The notes: generated by a model not told the origin, from the sequence alone. DNA of 64,000 nt from Psychroflexus aestuariivivens (GCF_004010055.1 NZ_RQVT01000034.1:123471-187470); one strand, 5' to 3'. Shown: positions 1 through 8,691, counted from the stretch's first letter. Numbers and translations: made by a program.

Positions 1-1203
1 TCATTAGGACTGTCTGAAGCTTTAATCAAAGCGGTCAACAGTCAGGGTTACGACAACCCAACCCCAATTCAAGAAAAAGCCATTCCAGAAATATTAGCAC
101 AAAAAGATGTTCTTGCTTCTGCGCAAACCGGAACTGGAAAAACTGCAGGTTTTACATTGCCAATGTTGCAGCTTTTAGATCAAAACAAATCTTTACGAAA
201 TCGTCCGATTCGTGCATTAGTTTTGACACCAACACGAGAACTTGCGGCACAAGTTCATCAAAATGTAAAAGATTATAGTCAGTTTTTAGATATTAAATCC
301 ACCGTTATTTTTGGTGGTGTTAATCAAAAATCACAAGTTTCAAAAATAAAAAGTGGCATCGACATTCTCATTGCTACGCCAGGTCGACTACTAGATTTAA
401 ACAATCAGGGCTTGTTGTCTTTAGCCAAAATTGAAATTCTTGTTTTGGATGAAGCCGACCGAATGTTGGACATGGGTTTTTTGCATGATCTAAAGAAAAT
501 TATGGCGCTGATGCCAAAAAAGCGTCAAAACCTATTGTTTTCTGCTACTTTTTCAAAAGAAATTAAACGTCTTGCCAATGAATTTATGCATTCGCCAGTT
601 TTGGTTGAAGCCACTCCCGAAAACTCTACCGTCGATGCTATCGAACAAAAAGTATATCGTGTAGCTAGACCAAAGAAAACAGACTTAATTATCAAATTAA
701 TCAGTGAAGGCAACTGGTCTCAGGTTTTGGTGTTTACCAGAACCAAGCACGGCGCCAACAAATTGGTTAAAAAAATGAGCGCGGCTGGAATTTCTTCTGC
801 AGCCATTCATGGTAATAAAAGTCAGGCTGCGCGAACCAAATCATTGAGCGGTTTCAAAAATGGAAATATTCGTGTTTTGGTTGCTACTGATATTGCATCC
901 AGAGGTTTGGATATTCCGTTACTGCCTTATGTAGTCAACTTTGAAATACCGAATATCTCAGAAGATTATGTTCACAGGATTGGTCGAACTGGAAGAGCTG
1001 GCGCAAGTGGATTGGCGATATCTTTGGTGAGTGCAGATGAAACTACTTTCATGAAATCCATTGAAAAACTGACTGGAAATAAAATTCCTGTTGAAATTTT
1101 ACCTGGTTTTGAACCTGACCCAAATGCTTCGACAGAACCCATCAATCCTCAACGAAAAGGTCGTAGAAACACAGGCAAATCTAGGCCGTCTTCTAAAAAA
1201 TAA
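1..1203 (+). CDS. DEAD-box ATP-dependent RNA helicase, RhlE-like (5' partial)
   Basis: The reading frame is open from base 1, so the gene enters from the left and the first internal Met at 157 is not the start. In order I see the Q motif (PTPIQEKAIP), motif I AQTGTGKT (121-144), PTRELAAQV, TPGR, DEAD, SAT, RGLDIP and HRIGRTGRAG, which are all core helicase motifs over two RecA-like domains. A short basic tail (QRKGRRNTGKSRPSSKK) follows, typical of RhlE-type proteins that remodel structured RNA in ribosome assembly and cold adaptation. Only about the first 20-30 residues should be missing. The family call is firm; the exact paralogue is not. Confidence 0.93.
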   Translation, partial: SLGLSEALIKAVNSQGYDNPTPIQEKAIPEILAQKDVLASAQTGTGKTAGFTLPMLQLLDQNKSLRNRPIRALVLTPTRELAAQVHQNVKDYSQFLDIKSTVIFGGVNQKSQVSKIKSGIDILIATPGRLLDLNNQGLLSLAKIEILVLDEADRMLDMGFLHDLKKIMALMPKKRQNLLFSATFSKEIKRLANEFMHSPVLVEATPENSTVDAIEQKVYRVARPKKTDLIIKLISEGNWSQVLVFTRTKHGANKLVKKMSAAGISSAAIHGNKSQAARTKSLSGFKNGNIRVLVATDIASRGLDIPLLPYVVNFEIPNISEDYVHRIGRTGRAGASGLAISLVSADETTFMKSIEKLTGNKIPVEILPGFEPDPNASTEPINPQRKGRRNTGKSRPSSKK

Positions 1204-1209
1204 TATATT

Positions 1210-1443
1210 TTGAGTTCGCAAATAAATAATCCTCTGCATGGCGTAAAATTGGCTCAAATTCTTGAAGAATTGCATGCTTATTATGGTTGGGAAGTTTTAG
1301 GTGAAAAAATTAATATTCGGTCTTTTCAAAATGATCCGTCTATAAAATCCAGTTTGAAATTTTTACGCCGAACGCCTTGGGCAAGAGCAAAAGTAGAAAC
1401 TTTGTATTTAAAATATTTGAAGGAGAAAACAGACAAGAATTGA
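1210..1443 (+). CDS. VF530-type (DUF2132) small DNA-binding-like protein
   Basis: This 77-residue protein starts at a TTG six bases after the helicase stop, so the two are probably cotranscribed. The sequence (NNPLHGVKLAQILEEL, YYGWEVLGEKINIRSF, SLKFLRRTPWARAKVE) carries the conserved PLHG, GW and FLRRTPWAR blocks of the VF530/DUF2132 family, a compact helical fold proposed to bind DNA. No catalytic residues are apparent. Its physiological role is not established. The TTG start is inferred because no ATG occurs in frame near the family's usual N terminus. Confidence 0.8.
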   Translation: MSSQINNPLHGVKLAQILEELHAYYGWEVLGEKINIRSFQNDPSIKSSLKFLRRTPWARAKVETLYLKYLKEKTDKN

Positions 1444-1463
1444 TTGAAAAATAAAATTGCATT

Positions 1464-1496
1464 AAGTAGAATTCATAAAAAATTTGAATTCTACTT
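1464..1496. terminator. Hairpin between convergent genes
   Basis: Perfect 11-bp inverted repeat AAGTAGAATTC / GAATTCTACTT with an 11-base A/T loop, lying between the convergent genes at 1210-1443 and 1495-2016 and overlapping the stop of the latter. There is no clean T-run on either side, so it may be a weak bidirectional terminator. Confidence 0.45.
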
Positions 1497-2016
1497 ACCA
1501 ACCGCCAAGCTTTGACTGTTTGTCCATGCTTTTTTTCAGGCTTTTGTTCAACTTATTAAAGAATTCTGGCAAATCGATTTTAGCGTTTTCAAAATGCCTT
1601 TCTAACTCTGGCTGATTGGGATTGTTTATATTTGGAAGGTCGTAATAACTGTTGTAATATTCATATTGTAAGTCGCTGATTTCAAATTTATAGCGATTAT
1701 TTTTAAAAGCAATTTCCAAATTGAATTTCAAATTGGAAGTATAATTTTTGTAAATAATCACATCTTTGGCTTCACCAGAAAGTTGAATAATTTTATCTCC
1801 GACCTCATCAATAACTTCAAATTGATAAGTTTTCTTTTGTTCAGAAATCCAATGTTTAGTTTCAGAAAAAAGTTGACTTGCTGGTTTGTCATTAACATCA
1901 GTGACTACGAAAGAGCTCAGTCCTGAAGATTGATATTCGAATTGGCTTTGGTCTTGAGCTAAACTACAAAAAACAGTTCCCAAAAAAGCGATGACAAGCA
2001 ATATATTTGACTTCAT
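1495..2016 (-). CDS. Secreted DUF4468-like protein
   Basis: A protein of 173 residues with an N-terminal signal peptide (KSNILLVIAFLGTVFCSLAQ, cleavage expected after the Ala-Gln region) and a mature domain that fits DUF4468, a TBP-like fold common in periplasmic or surface proteins of Bacteroidota. Visible family-like features are the W-I-S-E segment, the alternating beta pattern and the FEISDLQY strand. Function of the family is unknown. It lies 18 bases downstream of the gene at 2035-2376 and may share its transcript. No lipobox or T9SS tail is present. Confidence 0.65.
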   Translation of the reverse strand: MKSNILLVIAFLGTVFCSLAQDQSQFEYQSSGLSSFVVTDVNDKPASQLFSETKHWISEQKKTYQFEVIDEVGDKIIQLSGEAKDVIIYKNYTSNLKFNLEIAFKNNRYKFEISDLQYEYYNSYYDLPNINNPNQPELERHFENAKIDLPEFFNKLNKSLKKSMDKQSKLGGW

Positions 2017-2034
2017 ATAACATTGAAATTTGCC

Positions 2035-2376
2035 TCAATATACAAAAGAAAACACATAAACCACACCTAAAATAACGAGGACAATACAAAAACTCAAAAC
2101 ATAAACCAGTCGTTGACGCTTGGATTCTTGAGATTGCCGTTTGCGTATTTTTTGATTGACTGTTTCTATTTGAGATTTAGTAAACTTAGGTAAAGCAGTC
2201 TGACTTTGTTTAGACGTGTTCAGGTTTTTATCTTTAAATTGACGGGCGTGTTTATCCAAGCGATTTTGACGTCTCGCTAAGCTGGCTTTAAACTGGTCTA
2301 AACTGCCATTCATTCTAAAAATTTTACTGATAACATAAGTCAATTTTAGTAAAAAAAAATCGATTATTAAATTCAT
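2035..2376 (-). CDS. Small protein with basic coiled region and C-terminal membrane helix
   Basis: I do not recognise this family. The 113-residue product has a hydrophobic start, a very basic Lys/Arg/Gln-rich middle (RRQNRLDKHARQFKDKN and KIRKRQSQESKRQR) and a C-terminal transmembrane helix (VYVLSFCIVLVILGVVYVF). A shorter form starting at the internal Met of MNGSLDQFKAS (about residue 22) would remove the hydrophobic N terminus and is a real alternative. The layout suggests a tail-anchored inner-membrane protein with a cytosolic basic domain. It is followed closely by the DUF4468-like gene. Confidence 0.5.
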   Translation of the reverse strand: MNLIIDFFLLKLTYVISKIFRMNGSLDQFKASLARRQNRLDKHARQFKDKNLNTSKQSQTALPKFTKSQIETVNQKIRKRQSQESKRQRLVYVLSFCIVLVILGVVYVFSFVY

Positions 2377-2463
2377 TTTAAAATATTTATTGATATCATT
2401 GAATTTAATTATTTCAAATTATGTGAAATAGCTAGTTTGAAATCTATAATATTCAAATCAGAT

Positions 2464-3204
2464 ATGAAAAAAGTATTTTTATCGTTTTTAGCTTTATGCT
2501 TTATATTGAGTGCAACTTCATGTGGAAGAATGATATTCAACATCATTCACCCTAACAAAATGAAGGCCTATGAATATTATAATGAAGATACCAAGGCTTC
2601 TATCGTTGCTTTTTCTATGGTGCATATTCACGAGCCGGAATATTATAAAAACATCAAAGATTCTGTCCTGTCTTTAAAAGCCAAAGGTTATAAAATGTAT
2701 TATGAAGGTCTTTCTCTAGATGACAATACAGACAGCTTAACTGTGGATACGTTGGTGAGAAAATTCAGGAAAGTTGTCGGTTTACAAATGTTTTCTGAAA
2801 AAGGCTATCTGGATCCAGATAATAAATCCATTCCAAAATATTTCAAAAAGGAAAAATTTGTACATCAAACAACAGAAAATGTTGGTATAGATACGCTTAC
2901 AGACATCAATGCCGACATGAGCCTAAATCAATTAGTTGCGTCTTATGAAAAAGAATATGGCGACATAAAACTTGAAGATTGTGATTTTGACACGCCTTTT
3001 ATGGAAGAATACGATTGTGAAACCACAGGAAATAGCTATGATTTTTTACAAACAATTCGAAATGACCATCTCATCGAAATGATAGAAAATTCTGAACATA
3101 AAAAAATCATTATAATTTACGGTGCAGCACATCATAAATTTTTATATCCAGATTTAATAAAACAAGGTTATGAACCTCAATTTAAGATGCCTTTATTTTT
3201 CTAG
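2464..3204 (+). CDS. Lipoprotein with TraB/GumN-like fold
   Basis: The start is placed at ATG 2464 because it gives a classic lipoprotein signal (KKVFLSFLALCFILSATSC, lipobox S-A-T-S-C); the frame is open to a TTG at 2437 but that would add nine residues before the signal. The mature part resembles the TraB/GumN/ChaN-like group: early HIHEPEYY with a paired His-Glu, a middle MYYEGL strand, and a C-terminal IIIYGAAHHKFLYPDLIKQGY that matches the family's closing G-A-x-H...L...GY block. These proteins are suspected metal-dependent hydrolases, but activity is unproven. Expected at the outer or inner membrane. Confidence 0.6.
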   Translation: MKKVFLSFLALCFILSATSCGRMIFNIIHPNKMKAYEYYNEDTKASIVAFSMVHIHEPEYYKNIKDSVLSLKAKGYKMYYEGLSLDDNTDSLTVDTLVRKFRKVVGLQMFSEKGYLDPDNKSIPKYFKKEKFVHQTTENVGIDTLTDINADMSLNQLVASYEKEYGDIKLEDCDFDTPFMEEYDCETTGNSYDFLQTIRNDHLIEMIENSEHKKIIIIYGAAHHKFLYPDLIKQGYEPQFKMPLFF

Positions 3205-3226
3205 TTTAAAATTTTAAAACCTAGAC

Positions 3227-3586
3227 TTAGCGAATAAATTTAATACATAAAGGATAATGCGGTTGTTCACCATTATTGACTTTCACAGCATTAATAATGG
3301 GGAAAATAATGGTCAATAAACAAATCGCTATCAAGGGTAAAATTCCGATGAGGATAAAAACAAAAGGAATACACAAAATGGCGTAAATAAACATACTGAT
3401 TTGGAAATTCATAATTTCTTTGCCCTGCTCATCCATGAGTTCAATTTTATCCCGCTGAGTCAACCATAAAATCAATGGCGCAATTATGCCTCCAAATCCA
3501 GTAAACAGCGATAAAAGCTGGGATAAATGGGTTAACAACAACAATTGTCTGTCTTCTCGTAATGCGTTATTTTGATAAACTTCCAT
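3227..3586 (-). CDS. DUF4870 membrane protein
   Basis: 119 residues with three hydrophobic segments and the pattern of DUF4870: an N-terminal LLLLTHLSQLLSLFTG helix, FGGIIAPLILWLTQRDK, a central QGKEIMNFQISMFIYAIL block and a final helix leading to NAVKVNNGEQPHYPLCIKFI. This is a widespread small inner-membrane protein of unknown function. It is convergent with the TraB-like lipoprotein gene and divergent from mnmE. Confidence 0.8.
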   Translation of the reverse strand: MEVYQNNALREDRQLLLLTHLSQLLSLFTGFGGIIAPLILWLTQRDKIELMDEQGKEIMNFQISMFIYAILCIPFVFILIGILPLIAICLLTIIFPIINAVKVNNGEQPHYPLCIKFIR

Positions 3587-3799
3587 GATCCTATTTTACA
3601 AATAAGACGATTCAAATCTTAAAATGTTACGATTTTATTGAAATATTTTTAGTTTTCAGCTCATTGAAAAGTGAATAATCTTGTCTTGAATTCATTAATT
3701 CATGGCAAACCTAAACTCAAAAAATGAATGCAACCGTAAAATTTTAACACTAAATCTAAATTTTATAATCGTTTAGGAATTCTTCTGTAAATTTGCAGC

Positions 3800-5212
3800 A
3801 TGATAAAAGATGATACCATTGTTGCCCTCGCCACTGCTTCCGGAAGTGGCGCTATTGCCATTATCCGTGTGAGCGGTCCACAAGCTTTGGAAATTTGTTC
3901 GCCAATTTTCAAATCTAAAAAAGGCGTAACGATTTTAGACCAAGACAGTCATACTTTGCAACTTGGTCAGATTGTTAACGACCAACGTATTATAGACGAA
4001 GTTTTGATCAGTGTTTTCCGCGGCTCAAAATCTTACACAGGCGAACCAACGGTAGAAATTTCTTGTCATGGCAGTGCGTTTATTCAAAAGGAAATCATTC
4101 AACTGCTTATTCAAAAAGGTTGCCGTTCTGCAGAAGCTGGCGAGTTCACTTTACGTGCTTTTCTAAATGGTAAAATGGATTTGAGTCAAGCCGAAGCTGT
4201 GGCTGACCTCATCGCCAGTGATAACGCAGCAAGTCACCAATTGGCGATGCAACAAATGCGTGGTGGTTTCACCAATCAAATTCAAAAATTGCGACAAGAA
4301 TTGTTGGATTTTGCTTCGCTAATGGAATTGGAACTCGATTTTTCTGAAGAAGATGTTGAATTTGCCAATCGAGAGCAATTTCAAGCTTTAATTTTAAAAA
4401 TTCAAAAGGTTTTATCTCGCCTCATCGATTCTTTTGCGGTTGGAAACGTAATCAAAAACGGTATTCCTGTCGCGATTGTCGGCGAACCGAATGTTGGCAA
4501 ATCTACTCTATTGAATGCTTTGCTAAACGAAGAGCGTGCTATTGTAAGCGATATTGCTGGTACAACGCGTGATACGATTGAAGATGAAATTTCCATCGGT
4601 GGCATCGGTTTTCGATTTATCGATACCGCTGGGATTCGTGAAACTGAAGACACCATCGAAGGTTTGGGCATCAAACGAACTTTTGAAAAAATAGAACAAT
4701 CACAAGTCATCATCAAATTAATCGACACACCAAAACTTTTTGATAAGCAAGGTAAATTGCTCGCTGAAGAATGGAATCGTGTCAAATCTGATGTGAACCA
4801 GCTCAAAACAAATTTCCCACATCGTCCTTTTATTTTGCTCGGTAATAAAGCTGATTTACTTTCAGAAACTACCCAACAAACATTGCAAAACGACTTATCC
4901 GATTTACGTTTTATTTCTGCCAAACAGAAAACTGGCATCGATGAACTTCAAAATCAACTTTTGAGTTTTGTGGATGATGGTGCGTTGCGCAACAACGACA
5001 GCATTGTGACCAATTCCAGACATTACAACGCTTTGCTTTTGGCATTGGAAGAAATTAACAAAGTGCAAGAAGGCATGAATCAAAACCTCAGCACAGATTT
5101 ACTCGCCATCGATATCCGCCAAGCGCTTTATCATTTTAGTGAAATTACAGGCGAAGTCACTAACGATGAGCTTTTAGGCAATATTTTTGCTAATTTCTGT
5201 ATTGGGAAGTAA
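3800..5212 (+). CDS. mnmE: tRNA modification GTPase MnmE
   Basis: Full-length MnmE (470 residues). It acts with MnmG to install carboxymethylaminomethyl groups on U34 of tRNAs. The N-terminal tetrahydrofolate-binding domain starts with DDTIVALATASGSGAIAIIRVSG. The inserted G domain has GEPNVGKSTL (G1), the TTRDT switch, DTAG (G3) and NKAD (G4). The C terminus ends in FCIGK with the catalytic Cys. A TAAATTTG at 3788-3795 matches the Bacteroidota -7 promoter element just ahead of the ATG. The last 18 bases of the gene are the left attachment site of the adjacent island, which leaves the protein intact. Confidence 0.97.
   Translation: MIKDDTIVALATASGSGAIAIIRVSGPQALEICSPIFKSKKGVTILDQDSHTLQLGQIVNDQRIIDEVLISVFRGSKSYTGEPTVEISCHGSAFIQKEIIQLLIQKGCRSAEAGEFTLRAFLNGKMDLSQAEAVADLIASDNAASHQLAMQQMRGGFTNQIQKLRQELLDFASLMELELDFSEEDVEFANREQFQALILKIQKVLSRLIDSFAVGNVIKNGIPVAIVGEPNVGKSTLLNALLNEERAIVSDIAGTTRDTIEDEISIGGIGFRFIDTAGIRETEDTIEGLGIKRTFEKIEQSQVIIKLIDTPKLFDKQGKLLAEEWNRVKSDVNQLKTNFPHRPFILLGNKADLLSETTQQTLQNDLSDLRFISAKQKTGIDELQNQLLSFVDDGALRNNDSIVTNSRHYNALLLALEEINKVQEGMNQNLSTDLLAIDIRQALYHFSEITGEVTNDELLGNIFANFCIGK
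5195..5212 (+). repeat. Left attachment site (attL core) in mnmE 3' end
   Basis: 18-bp core TTCTGTATTGGGAAGTAA encoding the conserved FCIGK-stop end of MnmE. It closely resembles the core used by SGI1-type integrases and recurs at 30494-30511 with 16 of 18 bases identical, in the same orientation. Confidence 0.75.
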
Positions 5213-5243
5213 ACCAACAAAACAAGTCAAAACAAAACAAAAT

Positions 5244-5277
5244 AAAACACTGGTAAACAGTGTTTTAAGTTTTTTAT
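5244..5277 (+). terminator. Rho-independent terminator after mnmE
   Basis: Perfect 9-bp stem AAAACACTG / CAGTGTTTT with loop GTAAA, followed by AAGTTTTTT. It sits 31 bases after the mnmE stop, inside the island's left end, so the island itself supplies the terminator. Confidence 0.8.
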
Positions 5278-5315
5278 AATTACTCTCACTTTGTTAAATT
5301 GCTTTATTTTTCGAC

Positions 5316-5338
5316 TTTTTTGTACCTATTTGTACCTC
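5316..5338 (+). repeat. TGTACCT direct repeats, left island end
   Basis: Two TGTACCT copies 10 bp apart (core GTACCT at 5322-5327 and 5332-5337), the second within TGTACCTCGA. The same motif recurs three times next to the right attachment site. Position inside both ends fits arm-type integrase or excisionase binding sites; this is inference. Confidence 0.55.
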
Positions 5339-5459
5339 GAGACGAAAAATAGGGTGTGAATTATTTTTACTTGGGGAGAAAAGTTCACTTGAAGCACTTC
5401 GTTACATCTAGTTACTTCTATTTCCCTTATTTCTTCTCATGTAACTTATTTCGCTTAAA

Positions 5460-5483
5460 AGAGATATCACCGGTGATATCTCT
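5460..5483. promoter_or_regulatory. 24-bp perfect palindrome, candidate operator
   Basis: Half-site AGAGATATCACC followed directly by its exact reverse complement, centred about 50 bases before the first island gene at 5523. A spacerless palindrome of this length in an AT-rich leader fits a dimeric repressor operator, or a cruciform. A 60-codon frame crosses this leader but has no coding character. Confidence 0.5.
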
Positions 5484-5522
5484 AACGGTGAAATTATTGG
5501 AGAAATTATTAAAATCAACATT

Positions 5523-6197
5523 ATGTCATCAAATTTAAGAGTCAAAAAAGTCTGCCAATTTTGTTATTCTGAGTTTATTGCTAAAACAACTAAAACAAAA
5601 TATTGTTCTTTGAAATGTGCTCAGAGAGCCTACAAACAAAGGGCTAGAGATGAGAAAATTGAGAAAGCTAAACTTGAAAAAGAGGATTTGAAATCGAAAA
5701 GAAAAAATAAATCGAAAAGAAGAAAACCTAATTTAGTGAAATCAAATCGTAAAAATTCAGCACATGGATTTGGCGAAATTAAGAGCGAAACTAAGGGTGA
5801 AATCACTAACGATAATAAGCTAAATAATGGTGAATCTATTAACGATGTAATTTCTGTAAATGAAGCTGCTGAATTTTTAAATGTGTCGAATAGGACAATT
5901 TATAATATGATTCGTTCAGGTAATTTAAAAGCCTATAACATCAACAAAAGACTGACAAGAATCAAAAGACAGGATGTTGAAAATTTAATCACTTTTGATA
6001 TAAAGGAAACAGAACGCAGTAATACTTTTGATGAAGAAGATATATACACAATTTCAGAAATCCATCAAGAGTTTAACCTAACCAAATCCTTTGTATTTAA
6101 TAAACTTAAAGAATACAAAGTACCTAAAAAACAAAAAGGAAAACATGTTATTGTTCCAAAGAAATTAGTAGATTTAATCTTTAAAAACCTCAGATAA
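5523..6197 (+). CDS. Zinc-ribbon and double HTH protein, candidate recombination directionality factor
   Basis: 224 residues in three parts. The N terminus has a CxxC...CxxxC zinc-binding pattern (CQFCYSEF, YCSLKC, residues about 11-33). A long Lys/Arg-rich linker follows. Then come an HTH_17/excisionase-type helix-turn-helix (ISVNEAAEFLNVSNRTIYNM, about 114-165) and a second, weaker winged-HTH-like segment (YTISEIHQEFNLTKSFVFNK). The stop and the integrase start overlap in TAATG, so the two are translationally coupled. The arrangement fits an excisionase or regulator of the integrase; the 24-bp palindrome upstream may be its own operator. Confidence 0.7.
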   Translation: MSSNLRVKKVCQFCYSEFIAKTTKTKYCSLKCAQRAYKQRARDEKIEKAKLEKEDLKSKRKNKSKRRKPNLVKSNRKNSAHGFGEIKSETKGEITNDNKLNNGESINDVISVNEAAEFLNVSNRTIYNMIRSGNLKAYNINKRLTRIKRQDVENLITFDIKETERSNTFDEEDIYTISEIHQEFNLTKSFVFNKLKEYKVPKKQKGKHVIVPKKLVDLIFKNLR

Positions 6198-7336
6198 TGG
6201 CGATTAAAGTCACACTTAGAGAAAAGCCGATTAGCAAAGATAGGCTAAGTCTATATTTAGACTTTTACCCAGCGATTATAAATAATAAAGGGAAAGAGAC
6301 TAGAAGAGAGTTTTTGAAAATGCATATTTTTAAAAAACCTAAAAACGCAAAAGAAAAATCTCATAATAAGTCAACACTTCAAGTTGCTGAGAAAATAAAA
6401 GAAAGCAGGAGTTTAAGTATATATAATGAAGAGTACGGATTTAAAAAGAATGTTGAATTAAACATCAATTTCGTAGACTATTATAAGGAGTTAATAGATT
6501 TAAAATATGGTGAGAATTCAAAATCGAATTATCAATCTTGGCTTGCTGGTTTTAATTACTATAAAGATTATGCAAAAATAATTTATACCAAAGCATTATC
6601 TAAAAAACATATTGAAGGTTTCAAAAACTACTTACTTAGGGTAAAAAGTTTAAAAACTAAGCAAAAATTATCATCAGCCACAGTCGCCACCTATTTTAAA
6701 AATCTTTTATCAGTTATAAACACCGCTTATGAAGATGACATTTTAATAAGCGATTTAACCAAAGGAATTAAAAATGTAAAAAGTAGATCGAAAATAAGAG
6801 CATATTTAACTGAAGATGATTTAACTAAGTTATGGAAAACACCTATTAAAGATAATTCAGTAAAATATATCTGCTTTTTTTGTGCATATACAGGTTTCCG
6901 TTTCGTAGAAGCAAGAAAAATAAAATGGAAAGATTTCACAAAAGATAATTCTGGTAATTATGTTATAAATTCATTTCACACAAAAGGTGAAAAATATACA
7001 AGCAATCCAATTTCAAAAGATGCCTATGAAATTCTGAAAAAACAAAGCCCTGATCGAAAGAAAGGGGAAATTTTTAATATCTCTTACCATAAAGCATTTC
7101 GAATGTTGAAAAAATGGAAAAAAGATGCAGAAATTAATAAAGAAATTGGAATGCATACTTTCAGACATACTTATGCAGTGTTACAGCTTGAGGGCGGAAC
7201 GGATCTATTTACGCTTTCTAAAATGCTAGGACATAAAAATATTTCAACAACAATGATTTACGCTAAGCTTACTGACAACATGAAAAACAATACTTTAGAT
7301 AAAATTAAATTGAATACAAATGAAAATGATAGATAA
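6197..7336 (+). CDS. Tyrosine recombinase/integrase
   Basis: 379 residues with a phage-type SAM-like core-binding domain (about 95-190) and the catalytic domain (about 200-365). Catalytic residues are visible: Arg in YTGFRFVEARKIKW, Lys in FHTKGEKY, HTFRHTYA (H-x-x-R), LGHKN and the nucleophile Tyr in TTMIYAKLTD. It resembles Bacteroidota ICE and island integrases. Located about 1 kb from the mnmE-end attachment site, so it is the likely enzyme that inserted this island. Complete, no disruption seen. Confidence 0.92.
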   Translation: MAIKVTLREKPISKDRLSLYLDFYPAIINNKGKETRREFLKMHIFKKPKNAKEKSHNKSTLQVAEKIKESRSLSIYNEEYGFKKNVELNINFVDYYKELIDLKYGENSKSNYQSWLAGFNYYKDYAKIIYTKALSKKHIEGFKNYLLRVKSLKTKQKLSSATVATYFKNLLSVINTAYEDDILISDLTKGIKNVKSRSKIRAYLTEDDLTKLWKTPIKDNSVKYICFFCAYTGFRFVEARKIKWKDFTKDNSGNYVINSFHTKGEKYTSNPISKDAYEILKKQSPDRKKGEIFNISYHKAFRMLKKWKKDAEINKEIGMHTFRHTYAVLQLEGGTDLFTLSKMLGHKNISTTMIYAKLTDNMKNNTLDKIKLNTNENDR

Positions 7337-7353
7337 ATTCAAGAGTACTTACG

Positions 7354-7794
7354 ATGGTGAGTTTTCAGAAAAAAAAGGAATCAGTTATTAAACAATTTCA
7401 AACTGGCAAAGACAAAGAGCTTAGGTTTTCTGTTGTATTTAACAAGATTAGTAACCTATTACATTCAAGGTCAAAAGAATATATTAAAGAAAAGAATTTA
7501 GAAACTATATTTAAAATTTTTCTAGAAAAAAGAAATAATTATTTAGGTGATACCCTTAGACAGATAGAATTAGTTTTAGAAAATGAAATAAAAGATTATT
7601 TTGAAAGCAACAATGTTAAAACAAGCTTTGAAAAGTTAATCGAAAATATTGGTACAGCTCACGCTTTAACAAATATCAGTATCAACGCTGACAACAACTC
7701 AAATGTATATCAATATATGTATGATTTTAATGATTACAAAGAATTTACACTTCAAAATATAAAATCAAAATATCCCAATCTAGAAAAAAATTAA
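7354..7794 (+). CDS. Unknown protein downstream of integrase
   Basis: Not recognised. The 146-residue product is charged and predicted helical, with no signal peptide, membrane segment or cysteine motif. It starts 17 bases after the integrase stop and probably belongs to the same transcript. The ATG start is the first in frame after the integrase. The Lys/Asn-rich composition matches the AT-rich neighbours. Confidence 0.5.
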   Translation: MVSFQKKKESVIKQFQTGKDKELRFSVVFNKISNLLHSRSKEYIKEKNLETIFKIFLEKRNNYLGDTLRQIELVLENEIKDYFESNNVKTSFEKLIENIGTAHALTNISINADNNSNVYQYMYDFNDYKEFTLQNIKSKYPNLEKN

Positions 7795-7820
7795 GAGATA
7801 AACATTACCCTAAGCCTATA

Positions 7821-8204
7821 TTGACTGATGATAAAAAGAAAATAAAGAAAGATTACGGAATAAAAAAAGAAAAAACTAAAGCCTTATTAGATTCATTGAC
7901 TAAAAACGATAAAAGACTAATCCTGAAGGCTTTCATGGTTATGAATCATCTAAAAATAAAACTTCCCAAAACTGAGTTTATAAGGTTAAATCTTTTAATT
8001 TCAATTGAAGATGATATAGATATGTTTTACAAAAACGCTGATGATACTACCATTTATTCTTTAGTGATAAATGAAATATCAGAAGAAGAAATTCAAACTC
8101 TTAAAAATCTAAAAAAAGTTTTTATAAGTCTTCAATTAAGTAGCTTTCATAATTCCTTAGTAACTTTAAAGAGAAAAATTCATTCTAAAAAAGAAATTAA
8201 GTGA
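7821..8204 (+). CDS. Unknown Lys-rich helical protein (intact copy of a tandem duplicate)
   Basis: Not recognised. The frame opens with TTG at 7821 and encodes 127 residues, basic and helical, with a hydrophobic centre (LILKAFMVMNHLKIKLPKTE, LNLLISIEDDIDMFYKNA). The next 365 bases are a diverged, broken copy of the same gene, including the leader before the TTG. That the upstream copy kept an open frame while its twin decayed suggests it is or was under selection. TTG start is likely because the duplicate shares it; an internal Met would lose the first third. Confidence 0.45.
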   Translation: MTDDKKKIKKDYGIKKEKTKALLDSLTKNDKRLILKAFMVMNHLKIKLPKTEFIRLNLLISIEDDIDMFYKNADDTTIYSLVINEISEEEIQTLKNLKKVFISLQLSSFHNSLVTLKRKIHSKKEIK

Positions 8205-8226
8205 TAAAGTTTATCTTAAGTCTATA

Positions 8227-8591
8227 TTGACTGATAATAAAAAGAAAGATTACAGAGTAGAATAAGAAAATACTCAAGCATTATTAGATTCATTGAATAA
8301 AAAACGATAACTAATCCTGAAGGCTTTCATGGCTATCAATTATCTAAAAATAAACCTTCCCAAAACTGAGTTTATAAAGTTAAATCTTTTAATTTCAATT
8401 GAAGATTATACAGATATGTTTTACAAAAACGCTTATGATAATACCATTTTTTCTTCTATTGTAAATGAAATCTCAGAAAAGGTATTAATACTCTTAAAGA
8501 TCTAGAAAGAGTCCTTAAAAAACTTAAATTAAGTAGCTTTTTTAAAGCCATTGGACATCTAAGAAAACATGTTCGTTCTAAAAATGAATAA
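8227..8591 (+). pseudogene. Decayed tandem copy of the 7821-8204 gene
   Basis: Aligns along its whole length with the preceding gene: TTGACTGAT(A/G)AT start, AATCCTGAAGGCTTTCATGG, CCTTCCCAAAACTGAGTTTA and ATGTTTTACAAAAACGCT are shared. It has an in-frame TAA after twelve codons and at least two later frameshifts (around the AATAAAAAACGATAA and GAAAAGGTATT segments). The duplication also includes about 25 bases of leader. Confidence 0.8.
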
Positions 8592-8670
8592 TAATTTGAT
8601 TTTTTTTACTATTTTAAAACTTATAACCCACTAAATTACAGCAATTTAAAATCTTAAATTCAAATAATCT

Positions 8671-8691
8671 CTTACCAATCACTTACCAATC
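8671..8691. promoter_or_regulatory. CTTACCAATC tandem repeat upstream of HTH gene
   Basis: Two exact copies of CTTACCAATC at 8671-8680 and 8682-8691, spaced 11 bp (one helical turn), 60 bases before the HTH_17 gene at 8751. This looks like a two-site regulator binding region; the protein is unknown. Confidence 0.4.

Noticed and set aside
4402..4938. 178-codon open frame antisense to mnmE
   Set aside because: It is a shadow of the MnmE reading frame; no start context or family resemblance.
5356..5538. 60-codon open frame in the island's left leader
   Set aside because: It crosses the 24-bp palindrome, overlaps the start of the zinc-ribbon/HTH gene and has Phe/Tyr/Ser-rich non-protein-like composition.
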